From JANQRA01 sp035550735 (GTDB taxonomy: Bacteria > Actinomycetota > Acidimicrobiia > Spongiisociales > ZC4RG35), in the NCBI GenBank assembly GCA_035550735.1, contig DASZOM010000011.1, forward strand, positions 21,037 to 85,036: a stretch of 64,000 nt of DNA. The letters are read 5' to 3'. A program made the position numbers and the translations under genes. Under the pieces are notes generated by a model. The model was not told the DNA's origin. It made no database searches and was given only the letters and a program-made list of their open reading frames with translations. Shown piece by piece: positions 11,024 to 19,212 of this stretch; within the stretch, counting starts at the first letter, position 1, and each line of letters begins with the position of its first letter.

Positions 11024-11614
11024 ATGTTATGGCTGGCGCTCGTCATCTTCGTCGCTCTGGTCGTCGCCGTCCTCCGCGGTGGGCGCCTCGTCAACCTGGG
11101 CGACATCGAGCTCCACGCCTGGTGGCTCCTCTTCATCGCACTGGGTCTCCAGATCGGGACCCGATGGCTGCCTGAGACTGGATGGGCGGAAGGCCTGGGG
11201 ATCGCGATGGTTCTCTTCTCGTTCTTCCTCCTGCTGGTGATGGTGCTGCTCAACCGGTCCAAGCCGGGCATGTTGATCGCCGGGCTAGGGGTCCTCATGA
11301 ATTTCGTCGTCATCGCGCTCAACGGTGGGATGCCGGTTCTCGCCGGCGCCGCCGAGGTGGCCAGTGGGTTCACGGTCAGCAGTCCCGACCTGTCGGGAAC
11401 CTTCAAGCATGTCCCGCTCGACGACTCCTCCCGGCTCACCTTCTTCGCCGACGTGATCCCGCTCCGTCTCGCCGGCATCGGCGAGGTCATCTCACTCGGT
11501 GACATCTTTCTCGCCCTCGGTCTCGGTGTGTTCCTGGAGCACGAGCTGAGACGCCCCCGCCGCTACTTCAAACGCGGCGCCCAGGCCCAACCGGGCTCGG
11601 CCAGCCGACCCTGA
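11024..11614 (+). CDS. DUF5317 integral membrane protein
   Basis: Hydrophobic protein of 196 residues with about five membrane segments (LWLALVIFVALVVAVL, WWLLFIALGLQIG, GIAMVLFSFFLLLVMVLL, GVLMNFVVIALNGGMPV, LGDIFLALGLGVFL). The NGGMPV and ADVIPLRLAGIGEVISLGD stretches are characteristic of DUF5317, a family of unknown function seen in actinobacteria and Chloroflexi. ATG 11024 begins exactly at the first membrane helix. TAGCGT lies about 10 nt upstream and there is no Shine-Dalgarno. It is convergent with the DUF222 gene, with 9 bp between stops. Confidence 0.82.
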   Translation: MLWLALVIFVALVVAVLRGGRLVNLGDIELHAWWLLFIALGLQIGTRWLPETGWAEGLGIAMVLFSFFLLLVMVLLNRSKPGMLIAGLGVLMNFVVIALNGGMPVLAGAAEVASGFTVSSPDLSGTFKHVPLDDSSRLTFFADVIPLRLAGIGEVISLGDIFLALGLGVFLEHELRRPRRYFKRGAQAQPGSASRP

Positions 11615-11623
11615 GCCCAAGTC

Positions 11624-12763
11624 TCAGCGACGGCATGGCGGGCCCGGCCCGACCGGGTTCTTCTCGTGCTCCTCGATGTGATGCGGTCGGCAGAGGAGCT
11701 CGAGATCCTCGAGGTTGGTCTCGCCGTCGAAGATCCAATGCTCCCTGTGATGGACGTCGCACCATTCCGGGGGTCGGTCACAGCCCTCGCGGACACAACC
11801 GCCGTCTCTGATGGCGAGAGCCCGCCGCTGCGCCGGTGTCGCGGTACGAACCGCCCGACCCATGTCGAGGGGAGCCGAGTCGCCGGAGACGATCACCCGG
11901 GAGACCTCGGCGTCGCAAAGGATGCGGAGTGCGGTTTCGGGTGTGATCGTCCCGGTGCGGGACAGGTCGCATCGTCTGCCATCCCGGCCCACGAGCGTGT
12001 CGAGGTCGACGATCAGACTCGCATGAGGCCGATGCCCGCCCACGACGCCCGGATAGGCGGCGAGGTACTGACGACAGATCTGGACCAGGGCGTCGGCGCG
12101 TCTCTTCGGGGCGGGGCGGAGGTCTTCGGTTGCGCCATCGCGACGAGCCTCGGGTGTCATCGCCGCGTCGAGTGCTTTGAGGATGATCTCGGCGGACTCG
12201 GGGTCGAAGCTGCCGTCGATCTGGAGCATGCCCCCGAAGGTCTGCGACGCTCGGAGCCGGGTGACAGCTCGTTGTTGCGCCGCGTCGTGCTCCGCTCGCT
12301 CGGCGTCGGCACAGTTCGACCAGTAGACGACTGCCTTCCTGAAGTCCGCCATCCGCAGCTCACGTGCGAGCTCGAGGAGCATGTCCTCGTGTGATGCGTA
12401 CTGGTCGGGGTGGGCATCCGCCGCCCTGGTCAGGATGCGCACCCGGGCACGGGACAGCTCCCCCTCTCCGGCCACTCTCTTGGTCGCCGGGCTCGTCTCG
12501 AGGGCCCTGCCGGTGCTGATGAGACGTCGTGCGGTCGAGTCGTCGACGTCGGTGGTGTGCGCCAGCCAGGCGACGGCGCTGAGGTAACCCGCCTTCCGGT
12601 AGGTGCCGCGCTCGCGAACCAGGTGACCGACCTCGGCGAGACGATGCTCCAGGACGTCGATGGCGCGGGAGATCTCGATCGCCTCGTCATGGAGCTCCTC
12701 GTCAGACATCCAACTTGGGTCGGTGGATGTCGCTTCCTCGATCAGTGAGCGCAAAGCGCCCAT
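11624..12763 (-). CDS. DUF222 protein with C-terminal HNH nuclease domain (13E12-repeat type)
   Basis: Member of the 13E12/DUF222-HNH family common in actinobacteria. The role is not settled, but the C-terminal HNH module implies DNA cleavage. The 379-residue product has an alpha-helical DUF222 region (about 20-290, with WLAHTTDVDDSTARRLISTG and FGGMLQIDGSFDPESAEIILKALD). The HNH site has zinc-binding cysteines, GGCVREGCDRPPEWCDVHHREHW and LELLCRPHHIEEHEKN. ATG 12763 follows GGGAG with a short spacer. The promoter contains a LexA-type box between -35 and -10, so it is expected to be DNA-damage inducible. A second DUF222 gene with the same arrangement lies at the right edge. The two proteins differ considerably in sequence, so they are paralogues and not a recent duplication. 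Confidence 0.92.
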   Translation of the reverse strand: MGALRSLIEEATSTDPSWMSDEELHDEAIEISRAIDVLEHRLAEVGHLVRERGTYRKAGYLSAVAWLAHTTDVDDSTARRLISTGRALETSPATKRVAGEGELSRARVRILTRAADAHPDQYASHEDMLLELARELRMADFRKAVVYWSNCADAERAEHDAAQQRAVTRLRASQTFGGMLQIDGSFDPESAEIILKALDAAMTPEARRDGATEDLRPAPKRRADALVQICRQYLAAYPGVVGGHRPHASLIVDLDTLVGRDGRRCDLSRTGTITPETALRILCDAEVSRVIVSGDSAPLDMGRAVRTATPAQRRALAIRDGGCVREGCDRPPEWCDVHHREHWIFDGETNLEDLELLCRPHHIEEHEKNPVGPGPPCRR

Positions 12764-12807
12764 TGGCGTCTCCCAGGCTCGGGTCCTGTACCGGGGAAGT
12801 CATTCCG

Positions 12808-12836
12808 ACTCTACCGAACACCCGTTCGATTGTCAA
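12808..12836 (-). promoter_or_regulatory. SOS-type promoter: TTGACA-17-TAGAGT with LexA box in spacer
   Basis: Reading the minus strand, TTGACA (12836-12831) is followed after 17 nt by TAGAGT (12813-12808). The spacer holds TCGAACGGGTGTTCGG (12829-12814), matching the mycobacterial SOS consensus TCGAAC-N4-GTTCGA at 11 of 12 positions. LexA bound here would cover the spacer and block RNA polymerase. The predicted start site leaves a leader of about 38 nt before ATG 12763. Further upstream, GATATC-TTTC-GATATC (12839-12854) is a second symmetric motif of unknown role. Confidence 0.75.
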
Positions 12837-12869
12837 GGATATCTTTCGATATCTCTCGACCGAGTGAGA

Positions 12870-14117
12870 TCAGATACGCGCCGCCGGCATCAGGACGCCG
12901 CGCGTGGTGAGCAGTCGACGCAGAGAGGCCACCACCTCTGGGTCGTACTCGTAGGCGGCACCGGCGTGCAGCTCCTCGAGGGCGGACAGAGGGGACATCC
13001 CTCCCCGATGGACCTTCCAGTCGTAGGCGGCGGCGACCTTGATGATCCGGGAGACGAGGGAGACCTCGGGGTCGTCCTGCTCACCGGGCTTGCGGTACGA
13101 CTCGTATTGGTTGCGCACCTGTACCGCCACCCGCTCCAGGTAGGGCGACTCGGCGATGATCTCGGCGCTCCAGCGGGCGAGGTCGTCGTCGGTGTAGCCC
13201 ATGCGCAGGATCTGCGGCTCGCTGAGTGACACCCGTCCGATGTCGTGCATCAGCCCGGCATACTCGACGTCCTCGACCTGCCGCGGGCCCAGCCCCATCT
13301 CTTTGGCGATCGACGTCGCGGTGTCCGTGGTCCGGTCGGCATGCCCGTCGATCCCGAGACCGGAGACCTCGGGGATGCGGGCCAGTGCCCGGATCGTCTG
13401 CCGATAGGTGGTCTTGGTGGCCTGGAAGCGCTTGAACGCCGAGTGGGCGAACGAATACGGGAGCAAGGCGATCGGCAACGCCCACCACTGGATCTCGATG
13501 AAGAGCTCGCCGAACAGCGCTCCGGTGAGGGCCAGACCTGCGAACACGTTGAGGTCGTGGAGGAGGGCCCGGGCGAGATAGCTGCGGGACAGCTCCCGTG
13601 GCCCGAGGATGAGAAGGGCCCGCACGGTGACCTCGACTGCAATCCAGGCGATGAAGGCGACGGCGAATGGGAAGAGATCCTCCCAGCCTCCGCTCAGCTC
13701 GGCGAACAGCCCCACCCGCATCTTGGAGTAGACCGTCGCATACGACAGGTAGCCCAACAGCCGTCTCACCATGACCGGGAGCAGCTCCCGATGGCTCTCC
13801 CCGCTCGACCGGCGCAATGCCCAGACCACGGCGAGACCGATGCCCAGCGCAGCCACGGACCCGAACGGTTCGGCTAGGTCGAGACCTGAGAAGACGAAGG
13901 GGATCGCCGCCGCCACCCCGATTCCCAAGGTGAAGCGGTTGCCCGAGCTGGAGGTCGCCACCCCGAACAGGGATCCGATGACCAGGACCGTCGCCGCGAT
14001 CATCAGATAGATGGGATTGCCCCCGGCCCGGGACGCAGCGTAGGCACCCAAGGCTGCCGAAGCGATCGGGAACAGCCAGGAGGCGACGGCGACGGTGCGG
14101 GGATGCCAGCTAGCCAC
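12870..14117 (-). CDS. Membrane protein with degenerate HD-type phosphohydrolase domain
   Basis: The 415-residue protein has an N-terminal half with about eight hydrophobic segments. The C-terminal HD-superfamily domain (about 255-400) reads GHADRTTDTATSIAKEMGL, then AGLMHDIGRVSL with the HD metal pair. The region where an HD-GYP enzyme would carry HHExxDGxGYP is replaced by unrelated sequence (KPGEQDDPEVSLVSRIIKVAAAYDW), so cyclic-di-GMP hydrolysis is doubtful. It overlaps the upstream HD-GYP-like gene by 8 bp and shares its layout (membrane sensor plus HD domain). The two may act together, one active and one regulatory. No direct functional assignment is possible. Confidence 0.82.
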   Translation of the reverse strand: MASWHPRTVAVASWLFPIASAALGAYAASRAGGNPIYLMIAATVLVIGSLFGVATSSSGNRFTLGIGVAAAIPFVFSGLDLAEPFGSVAALGIGLAVVWALRRSSGESHRELLPVMVRRLLGYLSYATVYSKMRVGLFAELSGGWEDLFPFAVAFIAWIAVEVTVRALLILGPRELSRSYLARALLHDLNVFAGLALTGALFGELFIEIQWWALPIALLPYSFAHSAFKRFQATKTTYRQTIRALARIPEVSGLGIDGHADRTTDTATSIAKEMGLGPRQVEDVEYAGLMHDIGRVSLSEPQILRMGYTDDDLARWSAEIIAESPYLERVAVQVRNQYESYRKPGEQDDPEVSLVSRIIKVAAAYDWKVHRGGMSPLSALEELHAGAAYEYDPEVVASLRRLLTTRGVLMPAARI

Positions 14118-15480
14118 GGAGAGTCAGCTCCGGCTCCTCGGCCAGCCTCCTGGCCATCTCCTCATCGTTGACATGAGGAGCGCCCCAGCGACGGCCCGAC
14201 TTCTCCAGCGCCCTCTCGAACATGTCCACCACGTCGGGGTGGAACTGGGCGCCTGCGTGCTTGCGCAACTCGTTCAAGGCGTAACCCTGTGACAGGGCCA
14301 TCCGATAGGAGCGGGCGGATGTCATGGCGTCGAAGGCGTCGGCGACGGCGACGATGCAGGTCTCGAGGCTCGGGGTCTCCCCCTCGGTATGGCCCCGTCC
14401 GCCGTAGCCGTTGCCGTCGTAGTGGCTGTGATGCCCCGAGGCGATCTCAACCATCGGCTGGAGGAAGTCCACCTCGGCCAGGATCTCCTCGACCAGATGG
14501 GCATGCTCCTTCATCTGTGCGTACTCGTCGTCGTCGAGACGACCCCGCTTCCGAATCAACTCGGTGGGCACCGCCAGCTTGCCCAGGTCGTGGATCAGGG
14601 CGGCCCATTTGAGCTGCTCGATCTGGGTGCCGTTGAACCCGTACTCCCCACCGATCATCTCTGCGAACTGCGCCACCCGCTCGGTGTGGCCACGGGTGTA
14701 CATGTCCTTGGCCTCGAGCGTCTTGACGAATCCCTTGAGCGCCGAGATGTGCGAGACACGGAGTTGGGAGAAGGCGTAGAGGGACATGTGCCCGATGACA
14801 TAGACGCCGATGATCAACACCAGGATGGCCGGGCGGTCCGCGATCACATACGCCGCTCCAATGAGCCCTCCGAGCAGACCCATGATGAATTGGCTCGAAT
14901 AGAGCACACTGAGGTGTGACCAGGGTTGGAGACGGTCGAATGGATAGACCACTTGGACCGCCTTGCGAACAAGGACGGTTTGAACAGTTGTGTACACCAG
15001 GGAAGCGCCGCACGACGCTGCCGCAACCACAAGTAGATCAGCGGCAACGGGTTGCTCGATGGTGCCGAGTATCAGATCGAGGACAACCCCAGCCACCGCC
15101 CCTGCAATGACGAGTTGACCGAAATTCGCCATCGGCTGGAACCAGCGCCGCTCTCGAATGTCGGCAGGGATCACACAGCCTGATGCTCCCAACAGGGCCA
15201 TGGCGAAGACAGCCGAGGAGTCGGCGGTCAACGCAAAGACAACGCCGACGGTCATCGTCACCATCACCGACGAAGACTGAAACAGGCGGTCGTTGACTTC
15301 GACGGCGAAGGACTCAAGGAGGATGAAGAGTGCCGCGAACAGGAGCCATGTGCCCCACGTCGGTGGGTCGGTGAGGATCAGGACCGCCGCGAGAGTCACG
15401 ACACCCAACATGAAATACGGCACAGCGATCTTCAATCTCCGCTGGACCGCAGGCTGGAGACGCCAGTAACGACGTCTCAT
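14110..15480 (-). CDS. Membrane-bound HD-GYP-like phosphodiesterase with altered GYP motif
   Basis: The 456-residue product has an N-terminal membrane region of seven or eight segments (about 15-240). The HD-GYP-type domain carries RGHTERVAQFAEMIG, AALIHDLGKLAVP (metal pair) and SGHHSHYDGNGYGG. The consensus HHExxDGxGYP is changed at Glu (Ser) and Pro (Gly), so c-di-GMP phosphodiesterase activity is likely by family but not certain. Later motifs VADAFDAMTSARSYRMALS and GAQFHPDVVD are normal for HD-GYP. ATG 15480 has AGGGA 8 nt upstream; a GTG at 15513 lacks a usable site. Parts of this gene look less GC-rich than its neighbours. It is the first gene of a two-gene operon. Confidence 0.88.
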   Translation of the reverse strand: MRRRYWRLQPAVQRRLKIAVPYFMLGVVTLAAVLILTDPPTWGTWLLFAALFILLESFAVEVNDRLFQSSSVMVTMTVGVVFALTADSSAVFAMALLGASGCVIPADIRERRWFQPMANFGQLVIAGAVAGVVLDLILGTIEQPVAADLLVVAAASCGASLVYTTVQTVLVRKAVQVVYPFDRLQPWSHLSVLYSSQFIMGLLGGLIGAAYVIADRPAILVLIIGVYVIGHMSLYAFSQLRVSHISALKGFVKTLEAKDMYTRGHTERVAQFAEMIGGEYGFNGTQIEQLKWAALIHDLGKLAVPTELIRKRGRLDDDEYAQMKEHAHLVEEILAEVDFLQPMVEIASGHHSHYDGNGYGGRGHTEGETPSLETCIVAVADAFDAMTSARSYRMALSQGYALNELRKHAGAQFHPDVVDMFERALEKSGRRWGAPHVNDEEMARRLAEEPELTLRG

Positions 15481-15513
15481 GTTGGTTATCCCTGGCAACC
15501 TCACGCTAGGCAC

Positions 15514-15985
15514 CCGCCTCTTACCTTTTGAGGATGGTGAGCGGCGCCCTCAGCTAGCCGATCCTTTGACCTGCCGAGCCAGCTGCAATCAAAGCGGCAA
15601 GGCTGGCGGCGGCAGCGAGTATGCGGACCAAACGGGCTCTCATATCTCTAGCACGTCCACCTGAGTGTCTTATTTGCACCGGTGTTGTCCTACCGGCACA
15701 GACAGATCCGCTCCGCTTGGGTTGATGGGCGTGTATTTGCCGATCACGACCAACGAAGACGCCGTGCTCACCGTGTTCCCGAAATCGGGAACCCTTCACA
15801 TGTCAAAAGGCCCCTGACTTCGCCCGCCTGAGGGAAAGCAGACGGTCGACGGACCGTTTGCCCCACTTCCCTTGGATTACCTTCCAGCCAGGGCGCAATC
15901 TAGGCCACTGGGACGGGAGCCACAAGAAGAAACCCTGCTCACCGGGGTATCCGTCGCGTCCGGGGTGGTTTACGCTGGGTGAGCG
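15514..15985. other. Intergenic region with palindromes, no convincing gene
   Basis: This 470-bp gap is visibly less GC-rich than the rest. It holds an 18-bp palindrome GTTCCCGAAATCGGGAAC (15775-15792) and a 6-4-6 inverted repeat ACGGTC-GACG-GACCGT (15842-15857). On the minus strand a 29-codon frame (15643-15554) reads like a bare signal peptide, MRARLVRILAAAASLAALI. It has no mature part and no clear ribosome site, so I do not call it a gene. Confidence 0.4.
15971..15976 (+). promoter_or_regulatory. -10 box TACGCT, leaderless start
   Basis: TACGCT lies 9 nt before ATG 15986. It matches TANNNT and fits the leaderless geometry seen at many other starts here. Confidence 0.45.
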
Positions 15986-16606
15986 ATGGATCTCGCGGCG
16001 TTGCAGGAGAAGATCAGCAGGATCGAGGGGGTCGAGGCCGCACGCGTCGTAGCCGGCAACGGGCACATCGACGAGATCCACGTGCTGGCACGCAACGCCA
16101 AACCCCCGAAACAACTGGTGCGCGACGTCCAGTCCCTGGGACAGGCCCTGTTCGGGATCGACATCGATCGTCGCGTCGTCTCCGTCGTCCAGCTCGCAGA
16201 CTCGGTGCTGAGCGGCGGCACCCGGCCGGCCCTGGTCGATGTCGCCGAGATCATCGACGGGAACCGGACCGAGATCACCGTGACGCTGAAGTGGAAAGAG
16301 CGATTGATGGTGGGCCAGTCACACGGTGCGGCGGCACACGCCACCCGCTGGCGTCTCGTCGGTGAGGCCACACTGGAGGCGGTTCGCCAGGCCCTGCTCC
16401 ACCATGTGGGACTGGGCATCGCCTCGATGGACATGCCGGTCCTGGGCAGCAGGAAGATGGCCGTGGCGCAGGTGGTCGTGGTGACCGCGTCGAGCGAGCG
16501 CATGCTGATCGGCTCGGCTTACGTCGACGATGACGAGTCGAGGGCCGTGGTCCGCGCCGTGCTCGACGCCCTGAACAGGATCCTCCCCGACCTGAAGACC
16601 CCTTGA
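15986..16606 (+). CDS. Conserved protein of unknown function, coupled to GGT-like gene
   Basis: Soluble 206-residue protein that I cannot assign to a named family. The N-terminal 70 residues read as a small alpha/beta domain (KISRIEGVEAARVVAGNGHIDEIHVLA, then PPKQLVRDVQSLGQALFGIDIDRRVVSVVQL). This pattern recurs in uncharacterised actinobacterial and clostridial proteins. The second half repeats a beta-rich pattern (EITVTLKWKERLMVGQSHGAAAHATRWRLVGEATLEAV, VAQVVVVTASSERMLIGSAYVDDDE), with a later helix AVVRAVLDALNRILPDL. No signal peptide or membrane segment is seen. Its stop overlaps the next gene's TTG (TTGA), so the two products are probably needed together. Confidence 0.75.
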   Translation: MDLAALQEKISRIEGVEAARVVAGNGHIDEIHVLARNAKPPKQLVRDVQSLGQALFGIDIDRRVVSVVQLADSVLSGGTRPALVDVAEIIDGNRTEITVTLKWKERLMVGQSHGAAAHATRWRLVGEATLEAVRQALLHHVGLGIASMDMPVLGSRKMAVAQVVVVTASSERMLIGSAYVDDDESRAVVRAVLDALNRILPDLKTP

Positions 16607-18156
16607 CCACTCGCGCGGTCGTCACACCCCATCTGCTCTCGGCTCAGGCCGGTCGAGACGTGCTGCTGGCCGGGGGCAATGCCGTGGACGCCGCCATCGC
16701 CGCGGTGGCTGCACAGGGAGTCGTGGCGCCGGAGACATGTGGCGTGGGTGGCGATCTGTTCGCACTCATCCATGCTCCCGGCTGGGATCGTCCCGTCACG
16801 CTCAACTCCTCCGGGCGAGCGGGCTCGGCGGTATCGGCGGAGGCGCTTCGCACCGCAGGTCATGGCTCCATTCCCCGTGACGCCCGGGAGGTCGTGACGA
16901 TCCCAGGGTGTGTCGACGGATTGGAGACGCTGAGCCGCGAGTGGGGCCGTCTGCCGCTGAAAGACTCGCTCGCTCCCGCAATCGCCCTCGCATCGGAAGG
17001 CTTCCCGGTCTCAGCGGAGCAATCCTCCGCCTTCACCCGCCGAGCCGACGAGTATCGGGATCATCCGGCGGTCGCCGAGTTCTATCCGGAGGGCCGGACG
17101 GTGCAGCCGGGCGAAACCGTCGTCCGCCCCGCACTGGCAGCCACGTTGCGGGCGATTGCCGAGGGCGGCCGTGACGCCTTCTACATGGGCGAGCCCGGCG
17201 AGGACATCATCCAGGCGGTGGGCGGGCTGATCCTCAGGGAGGACATGGAGCGATCCCAGGCGGAGTGGGTCGAGCCGGTGGGGATCGACGTGGGTGGGTT
17301 GACCGCCTGGACCATTCCCCCCAACTCCCAGGGATACCTGGGCCCCGGCACCCTGGCGGTGTTCGAGTCTCTCGACCCTCCCGACGATCCCGAGGACCCC
17401 CTGTGGTGGCACCTGCTGATCGAGTCGTACCGGTGCCTGGCCTGGGAGCGTGACGATCTGGTTGCGGATCCGGATCGAATCGCCCTCCCCGCCGAGCTGT
17501 TCCTCGACCGAACCCGGATCGAACGGGCGGCGGCCAGCGTGGATCCCGACCGCGCCGGTGTCTGGCCCGACCGGATCGGGGCCTTGTCGGGAACTGCATA
17601 CATGAATGCCGCCGACGGAGAGGGCATGGGCGTCTCGATAATCCAGTCCAACTACAACGGGACGGGATCGGCGTACGGGGCAGCCCGCTCCGGATTCCTG
17701 CTCCAGGACCGCGGGCTCGGCTTCACACTCACCTCCGGGCACCCCAATGAGCTGGCCCCGGGAAGGAGGCCCCTGCACACCCTGTCGCCGACGTTGTGGA
17801 CCGAGGGCGATCAGCCCCGTTGGCTTCTGGGGACGAGGGGTGGGGCGGTCCAGCCCCAGCTCGTCGCCCAGGTAGGTGCGAGGGCGATCCTCGGCGGGCA
17901 CGACCTCGAGCAGGCACAGGGGGCGCCCCGCTGGACGGTCACCGACTTCGGGCCTGGATCGACGTCGTCACCGGTGTTGGAGCCGGGCATCGATCCCGGT
18001 GTCATCGACGGGCTGCGGGCCCGGGGTCATCAGCTCGCTCAGGTGGAGTCCCGGCAGTCCGGCTGGGGGCCGGTTTCGATCATCGAACTGGACGGAACCC
18101 GACGCGAGGCCGCGGCCGACCCCAGGGTCGACACCGCCACCGCCCTCGTGTTCTAA
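16603..18156 (+). CDS. Gamma-glutamyltranspeptidase family protein
   Basis: Ntn-hydrolase of the GGT family, which cleaves gamma-glutamyl amides or related acyl bonds after autoprocessing. The 517-residue precursor begins TTRAVVTPHLLSAQAGRDVLLAGGNAVDAAIAAVAAQGVVAP, the typical N-terminal region, and contains GVGGDLFALI. The likely new N-terminal nucleophile is T331 in LSGTAYMNAADGEGMGVSIIQSNY, where canonical enzymes have TTH. The usual THLS context is changed, so cleavage specificity may differ from glutathione hydrolase. No signal peptide is present, so it should be cytoplasmic. The start is TTG 16603, overlapping the preceding stop. It is convergent with the F420 oxidoreductase gene, with a 4-bp overlap. 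Confidence 0.87.
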   Translation: MTTRAVVTPHLLSAQAGRDVLLAGGNAVDAAIAAVAAQGVVAPETCGVGGDLFALIHAPGWDRPVTLNSSGRAGSAVSAEALRTAGHGSIPRDAREVVTIPGCVDGLETLSREWGRLPLKDSLAPAIALASEGFPVSAEQSSAFTRRADEYRDHPAVAEFYPEGRTVQPGETVVRPALAATLRAIAEGGRDAFYMGEPGEDIIQAVGGLILREDMERSQAEWVEPVGIDVGGLTAWTIPPNSQGYLGPGTLAVFESLDPPDDPEDPLWWHLLIESYRCLAWERDDLVADPDRIALPAELFLDRTRIERAAASVDPDRAGVWPDRIGALSGTAYMNAADGEGMGVSIIQSNYNGTGSAYGAARSGFLLQDRGLGFTLTSGHPNELAPGRRPLHTLSPTLWTEGDQPRWLLGTRGGAVQPQLVAQVGARAILGGHDLEQAQGAPRWTVTDFGPGSTSSPVLEPGIDPGVIDGLRARGHQLAQVESRQSGWGPVSIIELDGTRREAAADPRVDTATALVF

Positions 18157-19169
18157 CGCCGCAATTCTGCGATGACCTCACGGAGGGCGTCGTGGTCCTC
18201 CATCAGTGCCCCGCCCATCGTGTAGAAGCCGACTCGCTGGACCCGGTCGCCGTACTTCTCCTTGATCGTCGCGGCCAAGCGGTCGATGGGTGCGACCACA
18301 CCCACCTCCGAGATGACCTCATCGCTGACCAGGGCCGGCATCTTGTCCCACTCGCCTCGCTTCGACATGCCACTCAGCTGTGGCCCGAAGTCCCACCCGC
18401 TCGCCTCGAGTACCGCGCGGTAGGAGGGAGTCGACGCGTAGAAGGCGACCTGGTTGCGCACCGGCTCCATCGCCTGGGCTATCTCCTCGTCGCTCCGGCC
18501 CGTCATCACGAACACCGTGGTCACCCGTTCCACGTCGTCCAGGGATCGCCCCGACTCGGCCGCCCCTTTCGCCATCGCCGGGAGCACCACCTGGTCGAGG
18601 TAGGGCACGGTGTGGAAGGGGTGGACGTGGAAACCGTCGCAGATCTCCCCGGCGAGATTGCTCAGATACGGGCCGACGCCGGCGATGTAGACGGGGATGT
18701 CGGGGTGTTTGATCGGCCCGGGGTCGAAGAAGGGCGTCATAAGCGACAGGTCGTAATACTCGCCCTCATAGGACAGCTTGGTCCCGTTCTGCCAGCAATC
18801 CCATACCGCTCTCATCGCCTCGATGTACTCCCGTAGCCGGGGCCCTGGCTTTCCCCACTGCGAGCTGAACCGCCGCACGATGTGACCCCTCACCTGAGTG
18901 CCCAGACCGAGCAGGAACTTGCCGTTGCTCTGGCGGGCGAGATCCCAGGCGGTCATCGCCATCACCGTCGGGGAGCGGGGGAAAGCCACCGCGATGGCCG
19001 TGCCCAACTCCAGTGAGGGTGCGTCCTGGGCGGCGTGGGTGAGCGGCAGGAACGGGTCGTACTGAGTCTCGGCGGTGAAGAAGCCGTCGTAACCGAGTTC
19101 GACGGCACCGAGGGCAGCCTCCGCGGCGTGCTCGGGGGGCCGGGCTGCGTAGTAGTAGTCGACCTTCAC
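18153..19169 (-). CDS. LLM-class F420-dependent oxidoreductase (TIGR03617-like)
   Basis: Luciferase-like TIM-barrel oxidoreductase expected to use coenzyme F420. The 338-residue product starts MKVDYYYAARPPEHAAEAALGAVELGYDGFFTAETQYDPFLPL and includes LGTAIAVAFPRSPTVMAMTAWDLA, KFLLGLGTQVRGHIVRRFS and IPVYIAGVGPYLSNLAGEICDGFHVHPF, a strong family pattern. GTG 19169 is chosen over GTG 19175 because TACCCT lies exactly 6 nt upstream of it; longer in-frame extensions run into the divergent gene. Family members oxidise or reduce diverse hydrophobic substrates, and none can be named here. Its presence implies that the organism makes F420. Confidence 0.9.
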   Translation of the reverse strand: MKVDYYYAARPPEHAAEAALGAVELGYDGFFTAETQYDPFLPLTHAAQDAPSLELGTAIAVAFPRSPTVMAMTAWDLARQSNGKFLLGLGTQVRGHIVRRFSSQWGKPGPRLREYIEAMRAVWDCWQNGTKLSYEGEYYDLSLMTPFFDPGPIKHPDIPVYIAGVGPYLSNLAGEICDGFHVHPFHTVPYLDQVVLPAMAKGAAESGRSLDDVERVTTVFVMTGRSDEEIAQAMEPVRNQVAFYASTPSYRAVLEASGWDFGPQLSGMSKRGEWDKMPALVSDEVISEVGVVAPIDRLAATIKEKYGDRVQRVGFYTMGGALMEDHDALREVIAELRR

Positions 19170-19175
19170 ATTCAC

Positions 19176-19181
19176 AGGGTA
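19176..19181 (-). promoter_or_regulatory. -10 box TACCCT, leaderless F420 oxidoreductase start
   Basis: TACCCT on the minus strand, 6 nt before GTG 19169. It directly abuts the alternative GTG at 19175, which it therefore excludes. Confidence 0.5.
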
Positions 19182-19200
19182 GGTGCCCGGGACGAGGCTG

Positions 19201-19206
19201 TAGCCT
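19201..19206 (+). promoter_or_regulatory. -10 box TAGCCT, leaderless HhH-protein start
   Basis: TAGCCT 6 nt before ATG 19213. Only about 20 bp separate this box from the opposite -10 at 19181, a compact divergent promoter pair. Confidence 0.5.
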
Positions 19207-19212
19207 GTCCAC

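Noticed and set aside
11624..12763. DUF222/HNH gene as transposase or homing mobile element
   Set aside because: There are no terminal inverted repeats or target duplications, and the gene has a dedicated SOS promoter; HNH alone does not make it mobile.
15483..15500. c-di-GMP riboswitch upstream of the HD-GYP-like gene
   Set aside because: Only a 4-bp GGTT/AACC stem around the ribosome site is present; the aptamer core is absent.
15554..15643. 29-residue minus-strand peptide resembling a signal sequence
   Set aside because: There is no mature domain and no clear ribosome site or -10; recorded as part of the intergenic region only.
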